NCBI GenBank assembly: GCA_036971475.1
Contig: JBAIZL010000007.1
Coordinates: 30,418,947 to 30,482,946, forward strand
Source: Prosapia bicincta
Taxonomy: Eukaryota; Arthropoda; Insecta; Hemiptera; Cercopidae
DNA: 64,000 nucleotides
Direction: 5' to 3'
Below are positions 1 to 9,727 of this stretch, piece by piece. Below the pieces are notes generated by a model. It searched no databases. It saw only the letters and a list, made by a program, of their open reading frames with translations, and had not been told where the DNA came from. Position 1 is the first letter of the stretch. Each line of letters starts with the position of its first letter. The translations under genes were made by a program, and so were the position numbers.

Positions 1-2
1 AA

Positions 3-178
3 CTGGATTTATACCTGATAAATGATGGTTCTCCGACACATTTAGCAGCGTCTACAGGCGGATGGACAGCTGTTGACTTGTCATTATGCAGTCCTGCTCT
101 GGCTACAAGGCTAACATGGTCAGCATTGCCTGATCTTTACAGTAGCGATCATACTCCCATTGAGATCTCTTTTTTATG
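3..178 (+). pseudogene. APE endonuclease C-terminal fragment of the LINE
   Basis: Frame 3 reads through NDGSPTHL, then TAVDLSLCSPAL, then a terminal YSSDHTPIEISF before a TGA. The late SDH triplet is the conserved active-site signature at the end of LINE apurinic-like endonucleases, which nick the target DNA. Only the last 58 or so residues lie in the window. Confidence 0.85.
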
Positions 179-259
179 ACTCCTCACCCTGTTGTGATCG
201 ACATCCCCGTTGGATCTTGAAAAAAGCCAACTGGGAACAACTCTCTAGAATCACTGGAA

Positions 260-2020
260 GTGGAAGACCTGGCTCCAATTTATGACTTCCTAAATTCAAT
301 TACCAAAACTATTTTGAATGCCGCCGGAAAGGCAATACCGAAAACCTCATCAAAATCACTGCGACAACCTGTTCCGTGGTGGAATGATGATTGCTCTGTA
401 ATCCTTCGTTTACGACGAAAAGCTTTGAAAAGAAATCCAACGAATGAGAACCTGGAAAAATATAAAATCTTCCGTGCGAAAGCACGGAGAATATTTAGGC
501 AACGTAAACGAGAATCATGGTCTCAGTACATTGGCAGAATTACAGCTCCATCTACAGTATGGAAGATATTACGATCTGTCTGTGGCATTTCCGTTCCTAT
601 GCCATTAATTACATTAAGGCATCCGGATGGAGTTATGACCACGGACAGTGAGGAAATTGCCATTGTGCTAGCGTTATCGTTCTCAAAATATTCTTCATCT
701 TCTGCATACAAGGACGCTTTCCAGGTGTACAAACGTAAACAGGAAGCCCTACCTTCCACCGTTGGATTGTCTGGAGACTCGTGTTTGAATATCCATTTCT
801 TTATCGATGAACTAGAGTCGGCTCTCTCGTCAACGAAGGATTCAGCTCCAGGCCCGGATGATATTGTATACTCCATGATTAAAAATCTGCCACAGTCGGC
901 AAAACTAGTTCTCCTTCGGATATACAATTGTATATTCGGGGAGCACGGTTTACCCGATGCATGGTTAGAAGCGACAATAATTCTTCTTCTAAAACAAGGA
1001 AAGGACAAAACTAATCCCAGTAGTTACAGACCCATCTCTCTGACCAGCTGCTTATCCAAACTACTGGAAAAGATGGTCAACCGTCGTCTTGTCTGGTATC
1101 AAGAAACAAACAAACTTCTTACTAACGTCCAGTGTGGTTCCAGACAAGGACGTTCATGAGTTGACCAATTGGTTTTGTTGGAGTCAGCTATACAGAATGC
1201 CTTCATCTTACGACAAACACTGGTAGCTGTTTTCTTTGACCTTGAGAAGGCATATGACATGGCATGGAGAAGAGGAATTTTGAACGTATTAAAATCATGG
1301 GGTATACAAGGTAACATTCTTGATTTTATACAAAATTATTTGAATAACAGGACTTTCCGTGTACGTCTAGGAGGCATATATTCTGATCGTTACGAACTAG
1401 AGAATGGTGTACCACAGGGCGGCGTGTTGAATGTGACGCTGTTTGCCGTTGCCATTAACAGCGTCACTTCAAACGTACAGTCACCGGTCCACTGTTCCCT
1501 GTTTGTAGACGTTTTTTGCATATATGTGGCTGCTAGAAGTATGGCAACATCGGAAAGATCCTTACAATTAGTCATTAATAAATTGCAAGAATGGACCAAA
1601 TCTACGGGGTTCAAGTTTTCGGCTTCGAAGACCCAGTGTATAGCATTTAGTCGTCGCAGGCAACACCAGGAACCTATCCTTTATCTTGATGGTACGCGGC
1701 TTCAGACCGCGGATAATGTGAGATTTTTGGGTCTTTTATTAGATAAAAGACTTTCATGGAGTCCGCATGTGCGTGATTTGAGGACCCGGTGCAGCAAGAT
1801 ATTGGATATGTTGAGAGTTCTAAGTGGTACAAATTGGGGAGCAGACAGAACCTGTATGCTCCGCTTCTATCGCGCCGTTGTAAGATCGCGCATAGATTAC
1901 AGCTGTATAGCCTATTCATCTGCTCGACCTACGGTTCTGAAACTCCTTGATTCAGTACATCACGCTGGTCTTGACTTTCTACTGGCGCTTTTAGATCAAG
2001 CCCAATCTCCAGCCTTCTAA
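260..2020 (+). pseudogene. Reverse transcriptase domain of the LINE, inactivated
   Basis: Recognisable RT blocks are APGPDDI (near 850), SSYRPISLTSCLSKLLEK (near 1020), FFDLEKAYDMAW (near 1235) and GVPQGGVLN (near 1410). Two long open stretches in the same frame (260-1159 and 1169-2020) are separated by a single TGA where the family normally reads through a GxRxGRST-like block. The catalytic F/YxDD motif reads FVDV near 1503, so the second aspartate is lost. The copy therefore cannot make active polymerase even without the stop. The N-terminal part (260-600) is the Lys/Arg-rich linker that follows the endonuclease. Confidence 0.9.
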
Positions 2021-2379
2021 TTGAAGCTGGAGAACCATCTCTCTCAGTGCGACGTCAAAAGCTACAGATTTCATATTACACTGGTCTTCGAAGCAAACCT
2101 GAACATCCGGCATTCAAAGCGGTTTTTGATAACCACCTCGAGGATCGTTACAATGAGCGTCAACGTTCAACTGCTCCCTTCGGAAAAAGAACGTTGCGCA
2201 TTTTTAGCAATCTAAATTTAGAACTTCCACCTATATTCGAACGATCATCATGCTACATCCCTCCATGGGTAATACGAATGCCAAAATTTGACTTCTCATT
2301 GTCCAGGTACCTAAAACACAATACTCCTGACGTTATTTATCGTCAGGAGTTTTTGCAGATACAACTAACTCACCAACAT

Positions 2380-2770
2380 ACTGTGACTATATTCACAGAC
2401 GGTTCAAAACTGGGCAATGGGATAGGTTGTGCATTTTATATGGAAGAACAAACTTTCATTGCCCTCAGCCTGTAGCGTTTTTACTGCAGAACTTTATGCA
2501 ATTTTCCAAGCTTTAAGATCAATTCCGTCTGCAACATCTAAATATTTTGTATGTTCCGATTCCAAAAGTGCTCTCCAGGCTATTCAGAAATGTACGCTAA
2601 GAACCCATTAGTTGGAGACACCTTGTGCTCAACACACAGGCTCCAATTACGGGGTATCGAGGTGTCATTTCTCTGGGTGCCTGGTCACTGCGGAATATTC
2701 GGAAAGACTAAAGCAGATGAAGGTGCAAAATTAGGTACAAGTATGGTACCATCGACACAACGTGTGATGG
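2380..2770 (+). pseudogene. RNase H domain of the LINE, frameshifted
   Basis: The RNase H acidic motifs are spread over two frames: TIFTDGSKLGNG near 2385, FTAELYAIFQAL near 2478, CSDSKSALQAI near 2553, and FLWVPGHCGIFGK followed by KADEGAKLG near 2668-2730. They match the Asp-Glu-Asp-Asp layout of LINE RNase H, which degrades the RNA of the RNA:DNA hybrid. Frame changes near 2430-2475 and 2551-2611 show decay. Confidence 0.85.
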
Positions 2771-2879
2771 CATCAGATTTTGTATGCAATGTTAAAACTA
2801 TATTATTCTCTGTTTGGAATTAAGAATGGCAAAATGTAAATAGAAACAAGCTGAGGGACATCAAAAATACCGTCCGACC

Positions 2880-3060
2880 ATGGAGGACATCTGTTCGTTC
2901 GAATCGTAGGGAGGAAGTGGTGGTTACTCGACTTCGCATCGGCCACTCTTTGTTTAACGCATGGATGGTTAATGCGACATGAGGATCCACCACTATGTCC
3001 GTTTTGTAGAAGTAATATTACAATCAAGCACATCTTGCTAGATATAAATCAGGCGCTGCA
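2880..3060 (+). pseudogene. C-terminal Cys/His tail of the LINE
   Basis: One frame gives TRLRIGHSLF and the next gives HGWLMRHEDPPLCPFC and IKHILLD. The CPxC - H pattern is typical of the tail after RNase H in these elements. A frameshift near 2980 separates the two parts. Confidence 0.7.
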
Positions 3061-3233
3061 CAAACATTACTTAGTGAAGGTCCTGGAATTTCATAATCAT
3101 TTCGATTTCTTCTGCAGAATCGTTGCCCTTTGATGTTAGAGCTATTTTCTTCTTGTAGTACTGTCGACTGCTACCAACTTCTGCCTATTCCCCATTTCAA
3201 AATAAATCTGTTTAACACAAACTAAAAACATTC

Positions 3234-4673
3234 ACTACCGCAGCTTGTAACATACACAAGAAATCACATAACCAAATCTAGAATGTTATTGTTGGGTCAC
3301 ACTCAGTTGTAAACATAGACTACCGCAGGTTGTAACATACACAAGAAATCACATAACCAAACCTAGAATGTTATTGTTTGGGCCACACTCAGTTGTAAAC
3401 ATAGACTACCGCAGCTTGTAACATACACAAGAAATCACATAACCAAATCTAGAATGTTATTGTTTGGGTCACACTCAGTTGTAAACATAGACTACCGCAG
3501 CTTGTAACATACACAAGAAATCACATAACCAAATCTAGAATGTTATTGTTTGGGTCACACTCGGTTGTAAACATAGACTACCGCAGCTTGTAACATACAC
3601 AAGAAATCACATAACCAAATCTAGAATGTTAATGTTGGGACACACTCAGTTGTAAACATAGACTACCGCAGCTTGTAACATACACAAGAAATCACATAAC
3701 CAAATCTAGAATGTTATTGTTTGGGCCACACTCAGTTGTAAACATTCACTACCGCAGCTTGTAACATACACAAGAAATCACATAAACAAAATCTAGAATG
3801 TTATTGTTGGGTCACACTCAGTTGTAAACATAGACTACCGCAGCTTGTAACATACACAAGAAATCACATAACCAAACCTAGAATGTTATTGTTTGGGCCA
3901 CACTCAGTTGTAAACATAGACTACCGGAGGTTGTAACATACACAAGAAATCACATAACCAAACCTAGAATGTTATTGTTTGGGCCACACTCAGTTGTAAA
4001 CATAGACTACCGCAGCTTGTAAGATACACAAGAAATCACATAACCAAATCTAGAATGTTATTGTTTGGGTCACACTCAGTTGTAAACATAGACTACCGCA
4101 GCTTGTAACATACACAAGAAATCACATAACCAAATCTAGAATGTTATTGTTTGGGTCACACTCGGTTGTAAACATAGACTACCGCAGCTTGTAACATACA
4201 CAAGAAATCACATAAACAAATCTAGAATGTTATTGTTTGGGTCACACTCAGTTGTAAACATAGACTACCGCAGCTTGTAAGATACACAAGAAATCACATA
4301 ACCAAATCTAGAATGTTATTGTTTGGGTCACACTCAGTTGTAAACATAGACTACCGCAGCTTGTAACATACACAAGAAATCACATAACCAAATCTAGAAT
4401 GTTATTGTTTGGGCCACACTCAGTTGTAAACATAGACTACCGCAGCTTGTAAGATACACAAGAAATCACATAACCAAATCTAGAATGTTATTGTTTGGGT
4501 CACACTCAGTTGTAAACATAGACTACCGCAGCTTGTAAGATACACAAGAAATCACATAACCAAATCTAGAATGTTATTGTTTGGGTCACACTCAGTTGTA
4601 AACATATACTACCGCAGCTTGTAACATACACAAGAAATCACATAACCAAATCTAGAATGTTATTGTTTGGGTC
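3234..4673. repeat. 86-bp tandem repeat, about 17 copies
   Basis: The phrase ACTACCGCAGCTTGTAACAT recurs every 85-86 bp from 3234 (starts at 3234, 3319, 3405 and so on). Each unit also carries ACACAAGAAATCACATAACC, a TCTAGAATGTTATTGTTTGG block and ACACTCAGTTGTAAACAT. Units differ by a few substitutions (GGGTC/GGGCC, AGGTT/AGCTT, AACATAC/AAGATAC). The first unit abuts the A-rich 3' end of the LINE. No open frame or RNA gene is seen in the unit. Confidence 0.97.
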
Positions 4674-5072
4674 ACAAGTCACAACCCAGCTGTAGAGACG
4701 GCAAAAGAAACAGTGTAGCCAACTACCAAAACAAAATTACTGACCAAGGTTAAATACATTTTGTAACGTTGTAAACACGGAATAAACTCATATTAAAGGT
4801 TTTAAATCATTGCAAAGAGGAAATTTCAAAGAATAATAATAAGAAAAAGAACATCTATAAAGAAATATTTTTTGCTATTCAGAGTGCCCTTTATAAAAAA
4901 AAAATTGTCCAAACAGCCGTGCGCCCTGAAGGATTAGAGCGACCCTCGCTCCCCCACGCGTAGGCACACTCACACGCGCAGCCCTGCCTACTTGCCGCTA
5001 ATGGTTCTTCTATGAATCACCAACTAGTCCTTGTATACAAAATCAATTTTTTTAAACTGTCAACTTTACTTA
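4674..5072. other. Anonymous flank of the satellite
   Basis: AT-rich DNA with a short GC-rich patch near 4917-4995. No coding, RNA or repeat structure recognised. Confidence 0.5.
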
Positions 5073-5655
5073 ATTTGTACTCTAATAACTGAATTCTAAA
5101 TATTATTCCTCGCAAAATGAGTCCAAACACAGTACCATTGTGACAACTCTAAGGGGTTTTATGGTCAGTAGGTTACAAAATTTATAAATTTGACTACTTA
5201 AAAATGGTTATAGACGTTTTATTTCAATTCGCACGATCAGAATAATATACATAATTACAGTAATTCTAGTAGTAGTAATTCTCAAGTTTGGCACTTCTTT
5301 CCTTTCGTAGTATGCCATGATGTGGCGACATATCGCTGATTTTTGAAAATCATCGACTTCTGTAACTGGTCGGTTCTGAGGCGTTTGTGGCTTTTTCTTT
5401 CGTGGCGTGGTGATCAATATTGTGTCGAGTTAGTAAAGTTTTCCCCATCTTGAGTAGGTTGCTCTGCCTCAATGTTATTGATCTGATTACTATTTCATTA
5501 AAGACGTCTGATTAATACAATATAAAATACGTGATAAAAGTCTCGTTTTATTTGTTTTCTAATTTTTAAACCCACTAAAACCGCTCAGAGTTGTCACAAT
5601 TGTACCGTGTTTGGACTCATTTTGCGAGTAATAATATTTAGAGTACAAATTATAG
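5073..5655 (-). mobile_element. Inverted-repeat DNA element with a residual transposase-like peptide
   Basis: The sequence around 5110-5160 (GCAAAATGAGTCCAAACAC, then TTGTGACAACTCT) returns in reverse complement at 5590-5635, flanked by further matching bases out to AATTTGTACTCT on both sides. This gives arms of roughly 75 bp around a 430-bp centre. The left arm has a 14-bp insertion. The minus-strand centre (5417-5208) reads MITTPRKKKPQTPQ, then VDDFQKSAICRHIMAYYERK. That resembles the N-terminus of proteins from insect DDE transposons with a DDFxKxxIRRxI pattern; this family match is from memory and tentative. Confidence 0.6.
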
Positions 5656-6780
5656 GTAGATATTTCTTCTGCATTTAAGACTTGAAAACATTAGGGAAGC
5701 TGGTTGACAACGCACAAGAATAGAACAAAAATAATAACTACTAAAACGTAAACTAAAGTTCGAACGACTAAAAGGAAGATACAGATAAACTAAAGTATAC
5801 AAGAATGGGAAATGCTTGGCGAGAGAGTAAATTCGCCACATCCAGTGGGGGGACGTATTTAGAAATGCCTGACCTCAGTGCGTTGTGTGTAGGAAATGCA
5901 TACAGTATTGTTGTTTAGACGTCGCACATCTGTCATGTTTATTGACAGTTTATCTTCGGCCTACGCGTTTCACAAAAGAAAAATTAAATTTCCTCGTAAA
6001 ATCTCCGCCGTTTGCCTCTTTTTCAAACAGTGACAAATTTTAACATAATTATCTGAGTTTTCTATTAGCGAGACATTAATTCTATTTTTACTGTTGAGGC
6101 AATACTCTTCTGGCTTGGGCATGGCTGTATTTACACAAGAGTAAAATCTCTTATACATGTATCATACAGCAGCTGATTCAAGGTCATGTTACTTGATATA
6201 TTGTATATTATTAGTTAATATGTTATTCAGTATTTGTTAACAGTTAATAAATATATATTTATTTATATTTCGATAAATATTGCTACAATAGTTCAATATA
6301 ATGATTAGTTGTATATTTTTACTACAATTTTATTAACGAAAGCTTCCTTAGACGAGTCTCTCGTATTTTAAGAACTGATCTAAATTAAATTTGTTGAAAA
6401 ACATTTTTTTCAACTTCTAATGAGGGTTTTATATTGACTAGATTCTTTTAAAACCTCCGCTAGTGTCATCTTCAAAGGACGTCCAACCCTACAAGTGGTA
6501 TAGGCCTACGTGTATTGTTTCTGTTTGGTATAAATGAAGAAAAGCAACTAATTGTTTATCATAAACAGGATTTTTCATTTCGCTCGTCATAAAAGAATAT
6601 TGATAAGTAATTTTCCATATTTTCTATAGAATAGTCTATTTTGTTATAAGAAACGGGTTCATTGTCAACGGAAAGTATAAAATGTAATGATGACGCAGGT
6701 TTTGTGACGAAACTAGTCGTTGCAGATTGTCGAATGTGCCGAGGTGACACTACGAGCCAAATGAGCGAGTTTCAATTGCA
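5656..6780. other. AT-rich stretch with no recognised feature
   Basis: Simple AT-rich sequence. Short open frames occur on both strands but show no motif and no splice-flanked coding pattern. Confidence 0.5.
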
Positions 6781-6781
6781 T

Positions 6782-7030
6782 TCAAGGTCTTACGGGATGG
6801 GCTAGGACCAAGCCCCGAATATGAGGGTCCGGCTGTTTGGTAAGGCCAACCGAGGAGTGGATTACAGTACCTGGACCGAAGTAACCAGACCTGGCCAGTA
6901 GGAAGGTTCTATCGGTCCCGAGTAATTCTGGAAAAGCGGCCGAAACCGTAATATCTGGTCGTAGGCGACCGGCCACCAGTCCAGGCCTCTTGTGGAGATG
7001 CCCCACATAAGGATCTGTCTTTGTGTGCTG
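6782..7030. other. GC-rich island of unknown origin
   Basis: A 250-bp block (GGATGGGCTAGGACC to CCCACATAAGGATCTG) is clearly more GC-rich than its neighbours. It may be a fragment of a retroelement or processed sequence, but no family was recognised. Confidence 0.35.
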
Positions 7031-8722
7031 GTCGCACGTTTCTCTTTACACTTGTGAATGCACTTTCGTAGCAACTACCTTGTTAACAGAACGAGGGGGG
7101 GATTTAGTTATTTATCTTAAGGGTAAATGCAGCACACGTAAATTGTTTTATATACACATATTTCCTTTAAAGTACATTATAAAGGGCTGCCCCAATAGCA
7201 AGAACTGAAACTCAAAATTTCAGTTTTTGAGATATTGGTGTCAGAAAGCTCGTCTGAATGTCCTTTTTCTCTCAAAACCGACATTTCAAAGTTACTATGG
7301 TAATTATTGTGCATTAAAATTTCAGTTTTTTATGTATTATTTTAGTGTAAATTTTAAAATTAAACATTTTATTATTTGTATTTTAAAAAATATACTAATA
7401 GATGGCTCTGTATATTTGAAGTCAGCACGCAAAAAATCAAGTTTACAAACATAAATTACGTTCTGGCAAGGTGAAATTTTGTTTCTTTTTACAATATAGG
7501 CCTGGCTGTATTACAAATAGCTACAAAATGTTCGGTAGACATAGGTTGGGTTGGACAAAAAATAAAATAATAATTCTTTAAACGTAACCTAAACGATTGC
7601 TGAAATGAAAGAGACTCCAGTGCTCTCGGAGTACAGCTCAAGTAGGATACTAAAATTCTTTCCCAACCAAAACTATTCTAACCCAATACTTTGTTGATAT
7701 ATAGCGCCCTCCTCTATTACAATCTTGAGACATTGAGCTGTAAATTTAAGTAGTGCTTTTTTCGGAATTTCAATCACTATTTTTGGTTTGAGACATGTAT
7801 AACCACTTTTTTCTTGTTATAGTGTACTTTTAAGTAACGTCTAAATGTGGCAAAGTTTAAAGTGGATCCATAAGTTGCACACGATTTCCGATTTTCCTGA
7901 ACGGGATAAGTTTTGTGTAACATTTGTGGGAAATATTTTAGCGGCATAAAGGTGCAGATAGAACTTAACTTAAAGGAAGCGGGAAGTAACAAGTGGGAGG
8001 TAGAAAAAGACAAATTTAGTTTTTGTAGCAGAAGTGGCCTGACGCGGACAGGATGTAGCTGTGAGCGGCCGGAAACCTTATTTCTCAGGTAGTCTTACCT
8101 AACGTCCACAGGTTTTTCTATATTTCAAGTGACCAGACGTCCCGTTGTCCCGACTGGATAGCGTCCTCTTGGGGTCGCAGAATAGTAACTGACAATGCTC
8201 TTAATATTTTTAAAATTATGCTGAACCTTCAATTAAATATTGAATGCTTTAAACTCTAAATTGAAAATCTCATGTAAATGATTTGAAAGTACAAATTCTG
8301 AATACATTTTATCGTACAATCACTTAATCCAGGGGTATTTCCACAAAACCACCGCATTGCTAGGGATACTCATTTCATACCTCAAAAGCTCCAAGAGGGT
8401 CCCCCTTGGATCTAGAGATCTGGTCACCTTAACCCATATTATTTAGGACGCTCTCTATGAAACTGGGTAACGTTTAAAGAGTGGCTAAGGTGCATGGCAA
8501 AATTTAATTGTATTGTAGTGATCGCATCCAGTATTTGGAGAGGGGGAGAAACTAGGATGCCATGTTGGATGAGGCTAAGTTTTGTTGTGTTTGAGGAAGG
8601 TTCAGGACGTCTTTGGGCGTACTGTTGCACCTGCGCTGGAGTTTCAAGGTTAATAATAAGAAAAAAGATCTAAAATAAATCTGGCTACCCCAGATTTTTA
8701 TCTTGGACAATCTTTTTATCAT
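7031..8722. other. AT-rich stretch with no recognised feature
   Basis: Nothing interpretable was found beyond short chance open frames. Confidence 0.5.
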
Positions 8723-8990
8723 TGCACAACCTTGAGGCTTTCTTTACCTCACTAGATCACACTCAGTGGTGTGGTATTAGTAAACGTGAGAGTATTATTT
8801 ACGAATTTTTATATTAGCGTGGCCTACTATTTTAGTCAAGGGGGTTGGGGTTTTAAGTTTCAGTGGGTTGACAACATTACACAACCTTGAGGCTTTCTTT
8901 ACTCCCCCCCCCATCACTAGATCACACTCAGAGGAGTGGTATTAGTAAACGTGAGCGTATTGATTATTTACGAATTTTTATATTAGCGTA
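8723..8990. repeat. Direct duplication of about 105 bp
   Basis: The sequence beginning ACAACCTTGAGGCTTTCTTT, followed by ATCACACTCAG, GGTATTAGTAAACGTGAG and ACGAATTTTTATATTAGCGT, occurs at 8726-8822 and again at 8879-8988 with small indels (an 8-C run in the second copy). The second copy runs into GTAGTCCACGCGAGTACT, which recurs at 9343. Confidence 0.85.
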
Positions 8991-9552
8991 TTATACTATT
9001 GTAGTCCACGCGAGTACTCTCGTGACAACTAATGTTCCTATGTTTTTGCTTGTATATATAAATTTCAATATCATTGTAATGTTTTTTCTCATATGTTTTT
9101 ATGTTTTTTATAATAAAAAATAAAAGATTTATATTTCATAACAGATATTTTTAATTTTATTTCAAAACACATATAACTACCAGAAAATGTGCATTTTTAA
9201 AAATGTTGGTAATAATCCTTTATAATACAAAATGTTATTTTCTATATAAATGTATTTTATACTTCTTTAAGAACCATTAACCTTTAATGAAGTTATCAGC
9301 TAGGCAACATCTGTAGAAAAAAACACAAAATGGACTACAATAGTAGTCCACGCGAGTACTCGTGTTCCAAAAATTCCACGCGAGCATTCCAGTGTTGAAG
9401 ATGAATCAACATTACCAAAAGCATTAATGATGTACAATTTTGTAAATATTTTGAAAAATCAAATTTTATCTAAATTATCAGGATGAAAAAGGTTAAGATC
9501 AAGTAGCATAGGAATGATGGACACTTATAAACCTTACTACCAAACAGTTATA

Positions 9553-9600
9553 CACTCTATGTACTTTTCGCTAACACTCTTAGCATCATCAGAAGGTTAC
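9553..9600 (-). ncRNA. Hammerhead-ribozyme-like motif
   Basis: On the minus strand: CUGAUGA (9592-9586), one extra U, stem II GCUAA-GAGUG-UUAGC (9584-9570, five perfect pairs), GAAA (9569-9566), then AGUACAUA. The order and spacing fit a hammerhead core with a very short stem III. Stem I is weak, with about three pairs. No long flanking arms were found. Activity is unknown. Confidence 0.5.
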
Positions 9601-9727
9601 AAACGAACAGATATACATAAAGGTTGTGTGTATATTTTGCTGTACGGGTTTATTATTGTTTATTAATAAAAAATTGTATCAACATTTTTTACGCCCCCAA
9701 GTAGCCTACATGTTGAGCAACTGGCGC

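Larger units (their letters stand above)
1..3200 (+). mobile_element. Decayed non-LTR retrotransposon with endonuclease, RT and RNase H (I/Jockey-like group)
   Basis: A 5'-truncated LINE enters at the left edge of the window. In order it shows the end of an APE-type endonuclease, a reverse transcriptase, an RNase H and a C-terminal Cys/His stretch. This order is the usual second ORF of RNase H-bearing arthropod non-LTR elements; the exact clade is an inference. The copy is dead: there is an in-frame stop inside RT, at least two frameshifts around RNase H, and a damaged catalytic motif. The 3' end fades out near 3190-3230 in A-rich sequence and is followed at once by an 86-bp satellite. Confidence 0.9.

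Noticed and set aside
2325..2352. Short perfect hairpin ACTCCTGACG / CGTCAGGAGT inside the LINE
   Set aside because: Lies in the linker between RT and RNase H of a decayed element. It is neither a terminator nor a hammerhead, and probably chance.
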